A stretch of 64,000 nt of DNA from Rhodanobacter sp. A1T4 (GTDB lineage: Bacteria; Pseudomonadota; Gammaproteobacteria; Xanthomonadales; Rhodanobacteraceae). This document shows, piece after piece, positions 25,765 through 34,696 of the stretch. The notes below the pieces were generated by a model, which worked only from the letters and a program-made list of their open reading frames with translations, was not told the DNA's origin and did not search any database. A program made the translations under genes and the position numbers. Where the stretch lies: assembly GCF_014207185.1 (NCBI RefSeq), contig NZ_JACHCP010000008.1, positions 186,001-250,000 on the forward strand. The letters run 5' to 3'. The stretch's first letter is position 1. Every line of letters begins with the position of its first letter.

Positions 25765-26247
25765 CTAGGGCACTATGGTGTAAGGCTTATCAGCCTGGAC
25801 GCTGGCCACGATCAGAAACCGTAGCACTTTGTTTTTGTCGGGGTTCATGAAAACAGTGTGCGGCACATCGGCCTGATCCAGGAACGTTTCGCCGGCATGA
25901 TAGAGCTTGGGTGTTTCGTTGCCGTAACCCGATTCAGCCGTGCCTTCGATGACGTAGTTGAAGCCTGCATCGGTATGGTGATGCGGCGGCGCGATCACCC
26001 CCGGTTGAAAGGCGACGAGGATGACTTCCCGTTCCAGATTAGTGCCGAGTATCGGCCGTCGTTCAAGTATTGAGCGAGTGATCGGCTGGACCGCGGCTAC
26101 TTCCGAAGCATGCGAAAATCTCGCATCAAAGAGTAATGTCACGCATAACATCGCGACGAGCAATAGCGTTTGTGCGGGCAGTCGGCGCGTCTTCAGTCCA
26201 GACATATTGCGAGTGAAGAGAGTTTGATGATTATAAGTAGTTCGCAT
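25765..26247 (-). CDS. Exported cupin-domain protein
   Basis: 160 residues. MRTTYNHQTLFTRN leads into a hydrophobic signal segment (TLLLVAMLCVTLLFDARFSHA|SE). A single cupin follows, with metal-binding PPHHHTDAGFNYVIEG (cupin motif 1: two His and Glu-type ligand) and ADVPHTVFMNP of motif 2. GCCACAGGAGGATCC before ATG 26247 fixes the start. Periplasmic single cupins of this type are generally uncharacterised. It is divergent from the beta-propeller gene with operator b between them. Confidence 0.75.
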   Translation of the reverse strand: MRTTYNHQTLFTRNMSGLKTRRLPAQTLLLVAMLCVTLLFDARFSHASEVAAVQPITRSILERRPILGTNLEREVILVAFQPGVIAPPHHHTDAGFNYVIEGTAESGYGNETPKLYHAGETFLDQADVPHTVFMNPDKNKVLRFLIVASVQADKPYTIVP

Positions 26248-26590
26248 GGATCCTCCTGTGGCTTCCTCTAATGGACTGCAATTTGATACTTTTTGTGCTT
26301 GAAAAACGATGGATACAGTCACGTCCACCTTATTGAAATGTTCCGTAATCTGTTTTTGAATGCCGCAAAATATGCGACAGGTGTAAATATTTCGTATACA
26401 AGCCATGTGATGCGCATCACAACATCCATCTGATCTACCAGATGTTGTTTTATTCGATGGCGTGAAGGCATATCCACATTACAGTGATATGGCCAAAAGC
26501 TCTCGAATCATCAATTGTCACGATCTAAACGTCGATTTTTTAATCTTGCGCGCCAATCCGATTTTTAATGCACATTTTCTATTGACTAGA

Positions 26591-26626
26591 TGTAAATCGT
26601 TATCTATAGTCAAATAACTATCGTTA
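26591..26626. promoter_or_regulatory. Double palindromic operator, site b
   Basis: TAACTATCGTTA (26615-26626) plus a weaker TGTAAATCGTTA (26591-26602), centres 24 bp apart. It lies in the 575-base divergent region between the cupin gene (start 26247) and the beta-propeller gene (start 26823). That region holds no other recognisable feature. Confidence 0.65.
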
Positions 26627-26822
26627 TCTTCTAGAAAGATAACGCAAGTGGGGGCACATTGAAATGAGCGTTATGCGAGACATCAAGTCACGCATGGGCA
26701 ACTGTTGCCTAACGTAGACAAGTACGGCCGAAAGCTGAAAGGGGCTGGCCCAGCGAGCTGATGCGTCGCAGCCGCTCTTGCGAAAAACAGACAAACTTTT
26801 TCCCACACAGGAGGTGATGTTT

Positions 26823-28115
26823 ATGTTTTCCCGAGTTGCTTCACATGTTGAAGGATTTGTGGCCAGCCCCGGGCGGAAAGCCTTTTCGCTGTTGATAGCC
26901 ACGGCTTTGCTGGGAGCTTGCATAGTTCCTCAAGCAGGCTATTGCAATGACTCCAATGACCCTTATGCGACCTATTTCATTAGCAGCTTTGGTAGCAACC
27001 AAGTCATGTCGTTCAATGAGGATACCGGCAAGTTTCTCGGCGTGATTGCCGCTGTATCCGGACCGGTCGCATCGCAGATCGGCTTTCGCGGCGACCTGTT
27101 CCTCTCTGCATCCGGATCGGGGCAGGTGCTGCGTTTTGATGGGTATAGCGGTGCGTATAAAGGTGTGTACATCGACAAGGGCAACGGTGGGCTGATCTCA
27201 CCTTCGGCCCCGAATTTCGGACCAGATAACAAGGTGTACGTTGGCGACTCGACCTTAAATCAGATATTGCGCTACGACAGCGATGGCAAGTTCATCGATG
27301 TCTTCGCCACTCACGATCAAGCGGACGGTGGCCTAACCCAGCCCTTCATGCAAACGTTCGATCAGACATCCATGTATATGGCCAGCGGCGGCACCAACAG
27401 CGTCCTGCACTATGACCTGCAGACCAAGAAATTTCTCGGTGCGATCGCACCTCCGAATCCCAGCGATCTGGTTCAACCGATTGGATTGGAGTTCGGTCCC
27501 GACGGTAATCTATATGTAGGGAGCGCGGGGACCAACGCAGTACTGCGTTTCAATGGCAAGACCCTGGCCTTCATGGATATATTCGTTCCGCCTGGATACG
27601 GCGGCATTGTCGATCCGCACGCGATTCGCTTCGGTGGCCCCAACAGCAATTTGTATGTAGTCAGCACCGGTACTAACCAGGTCATGGAGTACGACCGTGT
27701 CACCGGTAAATTCCTGGGCATCATCGCGGACGGAAATCCGGATGGATTGTCGGAGGCTAGGGGACTGACCTTTACGCCGCGTCCGATCTTCAATGTGTTT
27801 TCCCACGTGGCGGGGAGCAGTTCACTTAGCGCTATGCACGACTTCAGGCACGTTTTCATCGAGCACCATCTCAAGGACTACAGCGATCCGTCGTCGCATG
27901 CCGAATTGATGTCCATTGTTTCTTCGGACAAGAATGTCGACATCAACAAGTCGGTGCGGAACGCGCATATCGGCGAAGCGGATTACAGCTTTGATCTTGA
28001 TTTCTCGAATAAGAGCGGTACTGAGCAGTACTACACGATTACCTATATCGCTTCTAACAATCACGGTCTTACGACTATCGCTACGACCGAGGTTGATGTT
28101 CCTCCCCAACGTTGA
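26823..28115 (+). CDS. Exported NHL/Vgb-type beta-propeller protein
   Basis: About 430 residues. The signal segment includes FSLLIATALLGACIVPQAGYC and could be lipobox-like at LLGAC. About six propeller blades follow, with recurrent patterns such as SNQVMSFNEDTGKFLG, LNQILRYDSDGKF and TNAVLRFNGKTLAF, each followed by FGPDGNLYVGS-like turns. A C-terminal ~100-residue domain lacks repeats. AGGAGG is 8 bases from ATG 26823, better than ATG 26817. Periplasmic or surface. No catalytic residues recognised; a streptogramin-lyase-like or binding role is possible. Under operator b. Confidence 0.7.
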   Translation: MFSRVASHVEGFVASPGRKAFSLLIATALLGACIVPQAGYCNDSNDPYATYFISSFGSNQVMSFNEDTGKFLGVIAAVSGPVASQIGFRGDLFLSASGSGQVLRFDGYSGAYKGVYIDKGNGGLISPSAPNFGPDNKVYVGDSTLNQILRYDSDGKFIDVFATHDQADGGLTQPFMQTFDQTSMYMASGGTNSVLHYDLQTKKFLGAIAPPNPSDLVQPIGLEFGPDGNLYVGSAGTNAVLRFNGKTLAFMDIFVPPGYGGIVDPHAIRFGGPNSNLYVVSTGTNQVMEYDRVTGKFLGIIADGNPDGLSEARGLTFTPRPIFNVFSHVAGSSSLSAMHDFRHVFIEHHLKDYSDPSSHAELMSIVSSDKNVDINKSVRNAHIGEADYSFDLDFSNKSGTEQYYTITYIASNNHGLTTIATTEVDVPPQR

Positions 28116-28293
28116 GCGCAGCCGCTCGTGATGAGCCGGATGGATATTCCTATTTTGTGGGTTGTTCTTATCCACCGAAGCGGAATGCTCCGATAACTTT
28201 AGCTAGGAGGGTTATGCAAGCATCGATCGATGTATTGATGAGTGATCAACGAAAGTAGCTGAAGTTGTGCGTGTGTTTTGCAATGCTTCAGGC

Positions 28294-28319
28294 CCCGTGG
28301 GCGGAGCGCCGCCCACGGG
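28294..28319. terminator. GC-rich hairpin between convergent genes
   Basis: CCCGTGGGCGG (28294-28304) pairs with CCGCCCACGGG (28309-28319). It sits between the beta-propeller stop and the class II aldolase stop, so it can serve both strands. Confidence 0.6.
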
Positions 28320-28341
28320 CAGGGGGCTTAATTTGCGTGAT

Positions 28342-29124
28342 CTAGGTCAAACAGTCGGCGTGATGGCGCAGGGCAGCGCGGACGTAATAGGCAAAGGTTG
28401 CCGCATAGCGTTTCTCAGTGGTCATCCAGGTCCTGGCTTCCAATGCGAGCTCCGGCGCAAGGTGTTTGATTTCTCCTGCGGCCATGGCGAGTAGCTGGGC
28501 TTTAGCGGCGCGCTCGATCAGAAGGGCAAGAATGCATGCTTCTTCGATGGTTCTTCCCGCAACCAGGTAACCATGATGGGCAAGCAGTACCGCGTGTTTG
28601 TTGTCGAGTGCGAGCGTGATGATTTCACCTTCTTCGTTTCCGACCGGCACACCAGGCCAGGACGACAGGAATGCGCAATCGTCGTAAAGCGGGCAGAAAT
28701 CCATGTGCGACACCACCAGAGGAGTCTCCAACATCGATAGCGCCGAGACGTGTGGGGAATGCGTGTGGACGATGCAGTGTGTATCCGCTCGGTGCCGATA
28801 GATCCAGGCATGAAACCGGTTAGCTGGATTTGCCATGCCCCTGCCGTCGATCACTTCGAGGTCTTCGTTGACGTGAACAAGATTCGATTCACGTATCTCA
28901 TCAAGTCCCAGGCCGAACTGCTGGGTATAGAACGTGCCGTTAGGCACGGCGCGGGCACTGACTTGTCCGGACAGTGACGAGCTGTGGCCGGCATCGAACA
29001 GAATGCGACAGGTCAAGGCCAATTTTTGACGCAGGGTCCATGTTTGATCGACAAACACTTGCTCCATCGACGCATGTGCTTTGTCGATAAGTTCGGATTT
29101 CTGCAGAGCGATGGTTGATGCCAT
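28342..29124 (-). CDS. Class II aldolase/adducin family protein
   Basis: About 260 residues. The class II aldolase fold shows SSLSGQVSAR near the phosphate loop, zinc-binding HTHSPHVSALS and a distal HHGYLVAG. The family cleaves or epimerises phosphorylated and other hydroxy acids using Zn2+. Distant members act as decarboxylases or as redox partners in natural-product clusters. The start is ATG 29124 (MASTIALQKSE) or TTG 29136. Divergent from the isochorismatase gene across a 128-base promoter region. Its role in the locus is not clear. Confidence 0.75.
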   Translation of the reverse strand: MASTIALQKSELIDKAHASMEQVFVDQTWTLRQKLALTCRILFDAGHSSSLSGQVSARAVPNGTFYTQQFGLGLDEIRESNLVHVNEDLEVIDGRGMANPANRFHAWIYRHRADTHCIVHTHSPHVSALSMLETPLVVSHMDFCPLYDDCAFLSSWPGVPVGNEEGEIITLALDNKHAVLLAHHGYLVAGRTIEEACILALLIERAAKAQLLAMAAGEIKHLAPELALEARTWMTTEKRYAATFAYYVRAALRHHADCLT

Positions 29125-29252
29125 GGTTTTCGCCAAGGTGACTGGTTAATGATGGATATGCCTTATATCAAAATATGCGGACAAGTTCGTTTATAGGTCA
29201 AAAATAATTCAATCTGATTGAAAGAGCGAAATTCAAGAAAACGAGGGCACGG

Positions 29253-29891
29253 ATGGCTATTCCCAAGATCAAGCATTACGAGCTACCTACCGATGTTGCG
29301 CTTGCTCGTACGCCACTTCCATGGAAAGTGGACGCAAACAATGCAGCGTTGCTAGTCCATGATATGCAGAATTATTTTCTAAAGCCCTACGAGTCGACCG
29401 ATTTCGTCAACCGGATCGTGATGAACATCGATGTCATTAGGCAGGCATGCCATCGGCTTGGAATTCCCACTTTCTATACCGCGCAGCCCGGCGGACAAGC
29501 CATGGAAAGCAGGGGACTGCTGTTGGATTTCTGGGGTGCTGGGATGCCGAGCGAAGGCGAGGCGCAGGCGATTGTGCGCGGGCTAGCGCCTGTTGAAGGG
29601 AAAGATCAGGTGCTGGTAAAGCATCGCTACAGCGCTTTTGCTCGGAGCGATTTACTGGATCGGTTACGGAAACACCAGCGCACCCAGCTCATCATTTGCG
29701 GCGTATATGCGCACATCGGTTGCCTGGTTACCGCGACGGATGCATTTATGGCGGATATCAAACCATTCTTCGTTTCGGACGCACTAGGCGATTTTTCGTT
29801 GAATCATCATGAGATGGCGTTGCGGCACGTTGCGCATTGCTCGGGACGTGTTTTGTCGTCGGCTGATGTGGTGTTCGAGTTGACTGCATAG
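29253..29891 (+). CDS. Isochorismatase (PhzD/EntB N-domain type)
   Basis: 212 residues hydrolysing the vinyl ether of isochorismate to 2,3-dihydro-2,3-dihydroxybenzoate and pyruvate. Asp37 in VHDMQNYF and Lys123 in VKHRYSAF are the acid/base pair. GVYAHIGC replaces the usual nucleophilic-Cys loop, as in EntB, DhbB and Phz[13 protein letters not shown] and [15 protein letters not shown] are strongly conserved. Unlike EntB there is no C-terminal aryl carrier domain. GAGGG precedes ATG 29253. First gene of the plus-strand biosynthetic run; a single TetR-type half operator overlaps its stop codon. Confidence 0.9.
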   Translation: MAIPKIKHYELPTDVALARTPLPWKVDANNAALLVHDMQNYFLKPYESTDFVNRIVMNIDVIRQACHRLGIPTFYTAQPGGQAMESRGLLLDFWGAGMPSEGEAQAIVRGLAPVEGKDQVLVKHRYSAFARSDLLDRLRKHQRTQLIICGVYAHIGCLVTATDAFMADIKPFFVSDALGDFSLNHHEMALRHVAHCSGRVLSSADVVFELTA

Positions 29892-29900
29892 CGATCGTTA
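29889..29900. promoter_or_regulatory. Single palindromic operator, site c
   Basis: TAGCGATCGTTA, one mismatch from TAACGATCGTTA, overlapping the isochorismatase stop and ~200 bases upstream of the dehydrogenase gene. No partner site 24 bp away. The 200 bases that follow are AT-rich and could hold a promoter for the next operon. Confidence 0.5.
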
Positions 29901-30102
29901 TGTAACATCCTGAAATATCATTTTTTTGATGGCGACGATTATTTGGCACATTTAATGTTCGTATTTAAAAACGGACATTGGTTATTTTTGCCGTCATCCC
30001 AAGTAATGAACATTGGCTTCGCTGGGAAGTTTTGTGAAAGCTAAACGAATCAGTTGCGGCGAAGCGTCGCCCAAAGGTGCGGGATAAAAATAGGGGTGGT
30101 CA

Positions 30103-30879
30103 ATGCGACAACGATTCGCAGGGAAAACGATCGCCGTGACCGGCGCTGCGCAGGGTATTGGCGAAGCTGTGACCCGCCAGCTGATTGATGAGGGAGCGTT
30201 TGTTTACGCATTGGATATCCATCGAGAGCGACTGACACAGCTATCCATCGAGATGAATAAGGCCGGCCCCGTCATGGAGGCTGTTGCAGTTGATATCTCA
30301 CAAAGGGATAGCGTCGATGCAGCTGTGGACCATATCGAAAGCAAGCGCCCGATTGATGGCCTAGTCAATGGCGCCGGCGTGCTGTTTACGCGTTCCTTCG
30401 AGGCCGTAACGGAAAAGGAATGGGCCGATACATTCAACATCAATGTGCATGGTACGTTTTTCGTATCGCATAGCGTCACCCGCCGGATGATTTTGCGAGG
30501 CGGCGGCGTAGTCGTCACCATTGCGTCCAATGCAGCTGCGACACCGCGTATAAACATGTCGGCGTACTGCGCATCGAAAGCTGCCGTCGCGATGCTTACT
30601 AAATGCATGGGTCTTGAACTTGGCAAGCACGGTATCCGCTGCAACGTTGTTTCTCCTGGCTCGACCAATACGGCCATGCTGGCAGCGATGGCTGGGCATC
30701 CGGATGAGCGGCACCGCAAGCTGATTGACGGCGACCAGAATTTGTATCGAACAGGTATCCCTTTGCGAAAGATTGCAGAACCTGAGGATATCGCCAAGGC
30801 TGTCGCGTTTCTGCTTTCCGACGAGGCGAATCACATCACCTTGCATGACCTCGTTGTCGACGGCGGCGCCACCTTCTGA
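30103..30879 (+). CDS. 2,3-dihydro-2,3-dihydroxybenzoate dehydrogenase (EntA-like)
   Basis: 258-residue SDR oxidising 2,3-dihydro-2,3-dihydroxybenzoate to 2,3-dihydroxybenzoate with NAD+. TGAAQGIG is the cofactor loop, Asp38 in ALDIH fits NAD preference, and Ser142, Tyr155 and Lys159 form the active site (SAYCASK). The diagnostic EntA segments RCNVVSPGSTNTAM, GIPLRKIAEPEDIA and HITLHDLVVDGGATF are all present. TAGGGGTGG precedes ATG 30103. It completes the isochorismate-to-DHB route with the adjacent genes. Confidence 0.88.
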   Translation: MRQRFAGKTIAVTGAAQGIGEAVTRQLIDEGAFVYALDIHRERLTQLSIEMNKAGPVMEAVAVDISQRDSVDAAVDHIESKRPIDGLVNGAGVLFTRSFEAVTEKEWADTFNINVHGTFFVSHSVTRRMILRGGGVVVTIASNAAATPRINMSAYCASKAAVAMLTKCMGLELGKHGIRCNVVSPGSTNTAMLAAMAGHPDERHRKLIDGDQNLYRTGIPLRKIAEPEDIAKAVAFLLSDEANHITLHDLVVDGGATF

Positions 30880-30936
30880 TCGATCCGACCTAACACGCGA
30901 TCCACTCTTTACTCTTCTCCATACGGGCGAAAGGAT

Positions 30937-32091
30937 ATGAATAGTCATGAGTCGCAGGAACACGGCCGATGGCTTCCGAACGGGTGGCGTGACAAGGAAC
31001 CGAAGCATATGCCCTCATACCCGCAGGAGGAGAACCTCGCCACGGTCGTGACGAGCTTGTCGCGCCTGCCGGGCCTAGTGGACGCGGCGGAAGTGCACGC
31101 GCTTAAGGTCGAGCTGCGAGCGGCGGCAGAGGGTCAGGTGTTTGTCCTTCAGCTTGGCAATGCCGAGGAGTGTTTCGAGGATGTCGGTTCCGGTCTCGTG
31201 CGCGAACAGGTGAAGAACCTTGAATCGGTGCACAAGTATCTGACCATCATGCTCGACATGCCGGTGCTGCCAATCGGTGTGCTTGCCGGCAATTATGCGC
31301 GATCTTGCGTGCACCCGACTGAAGTCATCGACGGCATCACGATGACGAGTTACTACGGGGACATGGTGAATGAAGTTTCGCCAGATCCGCGCGGACGCAG
31401 CCCGAACGCCAACCGCATGCTGATGGCCTACGAGGCTTCGCTGCACGCATTGAGGGCGATTCGCCACGGTAGATTCAAGCCGTACATCTCACACGAAGGT
31501 GCGAACCTGCACTTCGAGGAGGCGCTGGTCCGTCGTGGCAGCATCGCTGATGGATTTTACGCCTCCAGCGCGCATTTGCTGTGGCTCGAGAGCATCAATC
31601 TCTTTTCGGGTAGCAGCTATCTGGAATTTCTGCGGGGCGTGCTCAACCCGATAGGGATACGTGTTGGTCCGCAACTTTCGGCAGCACAGCTTCTCGACAT
31701 CTACATGCAACTCAATCCTACCCGGGAACCGGGCAAGATCGTGCTGGTGACAAGCCTTGGGAGGCAATTGAGCGGGTTGAGACATCTAATACAGGTGCTG
31801 CGAGAAGCGGCGGCGCCGGCGGTATGGATGTGCGATCCATGGTGGGCAAATTCGGTGGACCGACATGACGAGACCTGCCCGCTGATAGACGATGTCATCG
31901 CGGAGGTCGAACATACTGGGCTGCTGCACGCCGACGAGGGCAGTGTGTTGGCTGGCCTGCGGCTGGAAATTGAACATGCCACGCAAATACAACATGAAAA
32001 AGGTGTTGCATCGCGTGCTTCGCGGCTCGATTTCCTCCAGGTACTTCATGTCTGTAGCGATCTGGCGCGTGCGTACAGGGGCATTCAGTGA
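30937..32091 (+). CDS. Divergent class II DAHP-synthase-like protein, metal site lost
   Basis: 384 residues, clearly related along its length to class II DAHP synthases (for example LPGLVDAAEVHALKVEL, GDMVNEVSPDPRGRSPNANR, NPIGIRVGPQLSA). Catalytic positions are changed: QGGDCAE is QLGNAEE (Mn-binding Cys to Ala), DPMHGNT is DPWWANS (His to Trp), and the C-terminal DPRLNYEQ Asp is lost. The HRMG Arg is Ser and the substrate Lys in VKVGP is Arg. Only the Glu of HLELTG survives, in RLEIE. It is ~95 residues shorter than the intact enzyme at 44888. It shares a GTGA overlap with the isochorismate synthase gene. Probably not a DAHP synthase; a partner, allosteric or new catalytic role is possible. 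Confidence 0.75.
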   Translation: MNSHESQEHGRWLPNGWRDKEPKHMPSYPQEENLATVVTSLSRLPGLVDAAEVHALKVELRAAAEGQVFVLQLGNAEECFEDVGSGLVREQVKNLESVHKYLTIMLDMPVLPIGVLAGNYARSCVHPTEVIDGITMTSYYGDMVNEVSPDPRGRSPNANRMLMAYEASLHALRAIRHGRFKPYISHEGANLHFEEALVRRGSIADGFYASSAHLLWLESINLFSGSSYLEFLRGVLNPIGIRVGPQLSAAQLLDIYMQLNPTREPGKIVLVTSLGRQLSGLRHLIQVLREAAAPAVWMCDPWWANSVDRHDETCPLIDDVIAEVEHTGLLHADEGSVLAGLRLEIEHATQIQHEKGVASRASRLDFLQVLHVCSDLARAYRGIQ

Positions 32092-33503
32092 CTACGCTGC
32101 AGCACCAAACTTTCAACAATCCACATCCGGACCTGGCGACAGGTGTCGTCGGCGCAGCCATCGCGCAACGGTTTGAGATTCTGTACCCGGGCCTGTCAAA
32201 CGAATTCCTTGGCTTATTCAGTTATGTATCGCCAGAAGAAACGCTCTCGATCATCGGGGTGGGCAGTGAGTTCCAGGTCGAGACGCACAAGGAGGGCAGC
32301 ACGCTTCGCATGCGGCTCATGCATCGGGATGTCGTCGAGCGTGAATCTACCTATCGGCTCGACGGCGGCGATTTGCACGAGGAAGTGTTTCGCCATGCGG
32401 CGAGCTTTATCGACGAACTGCGTTCCTTTCTCTCAGGGCATCATCGATTGCCGCCTTCAACCGTTCTGCTTGGCGGATGGCGATGCGGCACTCACCCGGA
32501 AAACCTGGAGGAGCCGCTGATCTTCACCATACCGCGCATAACGTGCCGGGTGAGTGCCGAAGAGTGTCAATTCAGTTTTTTCGACAGCAAGGAATGTCCG
32601 TATCCCGGTGGAGCTATCGTCGACCTCCCGCGCGACATATCGCCCAGTAGCCAGCTTAGGGTGAGTCGTCGCAGGGACATACCCGAGTGCAGGGAGTACA
32701 TCGATAACCTGGTAGATCTTATAGGCGAGCTCTCGCAGGAAGCGTTAGACAAGGTGGTGATCTGCCGCGAGGTGAGGCTGTTCCACCAATCCGAGCTTTC
32801 GCCTGTCGAGCTGTTGCAGATGGCTGCCTCAGGGAAGAAAACTGCTCATTACGAATACGTCTTTCGATGGTCCGGTGGCGATGCATGGGTCGGGGTTTCG
32901 CCCGAAATGCTGGTAAAGAAGCAGCGCGAAAAAGTTGTGGTGGAACCGTTGGCGGGTACGCGAAAAGGCTCTAACTTCAAGGACAAGAGCGAGCGCTATC
33001 GTAACGAGCTGCTTAGCGATGGTAAGGAAATCGAGGAGCACGAGACCGCGGCACGCATGTTCTACGATAATTTGAGTAGCGTATGCATTCCCGAGTCAAT
33101 CGAGCAGCTTGAATCGCGAGGCGTCCTCGATCTTGGTTATGTGCAGCATCTCAAAAGCACCATAACTGGTCAGCTTAGACCTGACATCAACGTGTTTCAT
33201 TTGCTGGCCGCGATTTATCCACCGGCGACGATCTGGGGGAAACCAGTGCTACTGAGTGGAGCGCGCATACGCAGTCACGAACAGATCGAGCGCGGTTTCT
33301 TTACCGGTGGCTTTGGCTTTTTCACTTTAGGTGATGACGCCAATTTTGCGCTGGCTATTCGCACAGCGAGAATGACCGGCGATGAAGTGCGCGTTTACGC
33401 GGGCAGCGGTATCGTCAAACGCAGCGATCCGTACCGGGAATGGCTTGAGACGTCGAACAAGATGCAGCCGTTCCTAAATAACGAGTTTGCGGTGTATTTG
33501 TAA
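32088..33503 (+). CDS. Isochorismate synthase (chorismate-binding family)
   Basis: 471 residues of the MST family (chorismate to isochorismate, Mg2+-dependent). Lys222 in LDKVVICREV is the general base that activates water in isochorismate/salicylate synthases; amination-type enzymes have Gln here. GVSPEMLV, EPLAGTRKG, SDGKEIEEHE (Mg site), VQHLKSTI and YAGSGIV are the remaining signatures. No glutamine amidotransferase domain, unlike PhzE. A salicylate synthase is possible by sequence, but the neighbouring isochorismatase and EntA-type dehydrogenase argue for isochorismate as product. Starts with GTG overlapping the preceding stop. Confidence 0.85.
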   Translation: MTTLQHQTFNNPHPDLATGVVGAAIAQRFEILYPGLSNEFLGLFSYVSPEETLSIIGVGSEFQVETHKEGSTLRMRLMHRDVVERESTYRLDGGDLHEEVFRHAASFIDELRSFLSGHHRLPPSTVLLGGWRCGTHPENLEEPLIFTIPRITCRVSAEECQFSFFDSKECPYPGGAIVDLPRDISPSSQLRVSRRRDIPECREYIDNLVDLIGELSQEALDKVVICREVRLFHQSELSPVELLQMAASGKKTAHYEYVFRWSGGDAWVGVSPEMLVKKQREKVVVEPLAGTRKGSNFKDKSERYRNELLSDGKEIEEHETAARMFYDNLSSVCIPESIEQLESRGVLDLGYVQHLKSTITGQLRPDINVFHLLAAIYPPATIWGKPVLLSGARIRSHEQIERGFFTGGFGFFTLGDDANFALAIRTARMTGDEVRVYAGSGIVKRSDPYREWLETSNKMQPFLNNEFAVYL

Positions 33504-33515
33504 ACGGAGGCGGCG

Positions 33516-33917
33516 ATGCAACTTTCAAACTATCTATTTTTTACGGTGCACTGCGAAGAAGCACTGCGGTTCTATACCGAGTGCGGTATGGGCAAGGTCG
33601 TCTCCATGGTCCGCCATGGCGAGAACGGCATGCCGGTGCGAACGGAAGCGATGCGCGGAAAAATCATGCATGCCCAATTTACGGGGCAGGGAGTCAATTT
33701 ATTTGCCTCGGACAATGACGATGCGGAGCCTATGAGGGGCTCAGCCATGATCTTCATGCTCGAAAATCGGGCGCAAACGGAGCTTCTTTTCAATAGCTTG
33801 TCGGAAGGAGGCAATGTCACGACGCCGCTAGCGGTGCAGCCCTGGGGTGACTATTACGGAAAATTCACCGATAAATTTGGCGTGCAGTGGATGCTGAACT
33901 GCACAGCGAGGGCTTAG
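33516..33917 (+). CDS. VOC superfamily (PhnB-like) protein
   Basis: 133 residues with the glyoxalase/VOC fold: LSNYLFFTVHCEEALRFYTE at the N-terminus, MHAQFTGQGVNLFASDN, and a C-terminal WGDYYGKFTDKFGVQWMLN, the PhnB / '3-demethylubiquinone methyltransferase-like' subgroup. GGAGG lies five bases before ATG 33516, 12 bases after the isochorismate synthase, so same operon. Could be a metal-dependent ring-modifying enzyme or a resistance/binding protein for the product; not decidable. Confidence 0.75.
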   Translation: MQLSNYLFFTVHCEEALRFYTECGMGKVVSMVRHGENGMPVRTEAMRGKIMHAQFTGQGVNLFASDNDDAEPMRGSAMIFMLENRAQTELLFNSLSEGGNVTTPLAVQPWGDYYGKFTDKFGVQWMLNCTARA

Positions 33918-34002
33918 CTTGGGATGCTGGGTTACCCCAGATCAAGTCCGGGTAACCCAGCTTACGCAGGCGCAATACTTAAGGATAAAAGCAGCGAGTC
34001 GA

Positions 34003-34614
34003 TTATTTCTTTTTCTTCTTCGCCGCCACTAATTTCTTCTTTGCCGATGTCGGCAGCAGTACGCGCAGAGCGCCTTGCGCGATCTTTTCGGCTAGATCCT
34101 CGCTGGCAACGGCGCGAGCCAGAGTGACGGCGCCGGTGAGCAAGGCCAGGGCCGCGCAAGCAGCATCTTCGTCTGCAGGTGTCATCGGTGACGAAGGGCC
34201 TTCCACGATGGTCTTGGCAATGCGGCGCAGGCCGGCTTCGAATTCTTCGCGCAGCGAGTCGTCTAGTCGGGCGACTTCCGGCGGCAAGCTTTGCAAGGCG
34301 CAGCTATCAGAAAGGTCGCAGGTGCGCTTGACGCTCAGGTAGTAGCGCACGAACTCGGGCCACCACGCGGCACCGTGCTCGGCTTGCAGATATTTCACGC
34401 CATCGTGCAACTCGGCGATCCCCAAGAGCATCGATTCCCGGAATGCCGCTTTCTTCGAATCGAAGTGTACGTAGAACGCACCGGAGGTCATGCCAGCTTC
34501 TTTCGCCAGCCCATCCACGCCGATGCCGCCGTAGCCGCCTCTGCGAAAACCGCGACCTGCGGCGTCCACAATGCGCTGACGCGTCAACTTCTTTTGTTCG
34601 TCTCTATAATCCAT
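34003..34614 (-). CDS. TetR family regulator of the locus
   Basis: About 203 residues. The N-terminal TetR helix-turn-helix reads RQRIVDAAGRGFRRGGYGGI, then GLAKEAGMTSGAFYVHFDSK, like the AcrR/NemR-type repressors. The ligand domain includes CDLSDSCALQSLPPEVARL. An unusual lysine-rich tail (AKKKLVAAKKKKK) closes the protein. ATG 34614 is chosen; TTG 34623 is in frame. Its own promoter carries the best-formed operator pair (34661-34696), so it is probably autoregulated and the binder of all the 24-bp-spaced palindromes in the window. Confidence 0.85.
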   Translation of the reverse strand: MDYRDEQKKLTRQRIVDAAGRGFRRGGYGGIGVDGLAKEAGMTSGAFYVHFDSKKAAFRESMLLGIAELHDGVKYLQAEHGAAWWPEFVRYYLSVKRTCDLSDSCALQSLPPEVARLDDSLREEFEAGLRRIAKTIVEGPSSPMTPADEDAACAALALLTGAVTLARAVASEDLAEKIAQGALRVLLPTSAKKKLVAAKKKKK

Positions 34615-34660
34615 GGCTTGCAAATCGCTGTAGATTCAGTCGTAGATATTGTTGACAGCA

Positions 34661-34696
34661 TAACTATCGTTATGTAAGATCGGATAACGATAGTTA
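34661..34696. promoter_or_regulatory. Double palindromic operator, site d (TetR promoter)
   Basis: TAACTATCGTTA (34661-34672) and its exact reverse complement TAACGATAGTTA (34685-34696), centres 24 bp apart, 47 bases upstream of the TetR start. Faces the long divergent region leading to the cytochrome fusion gene. Confidence 0.8.
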
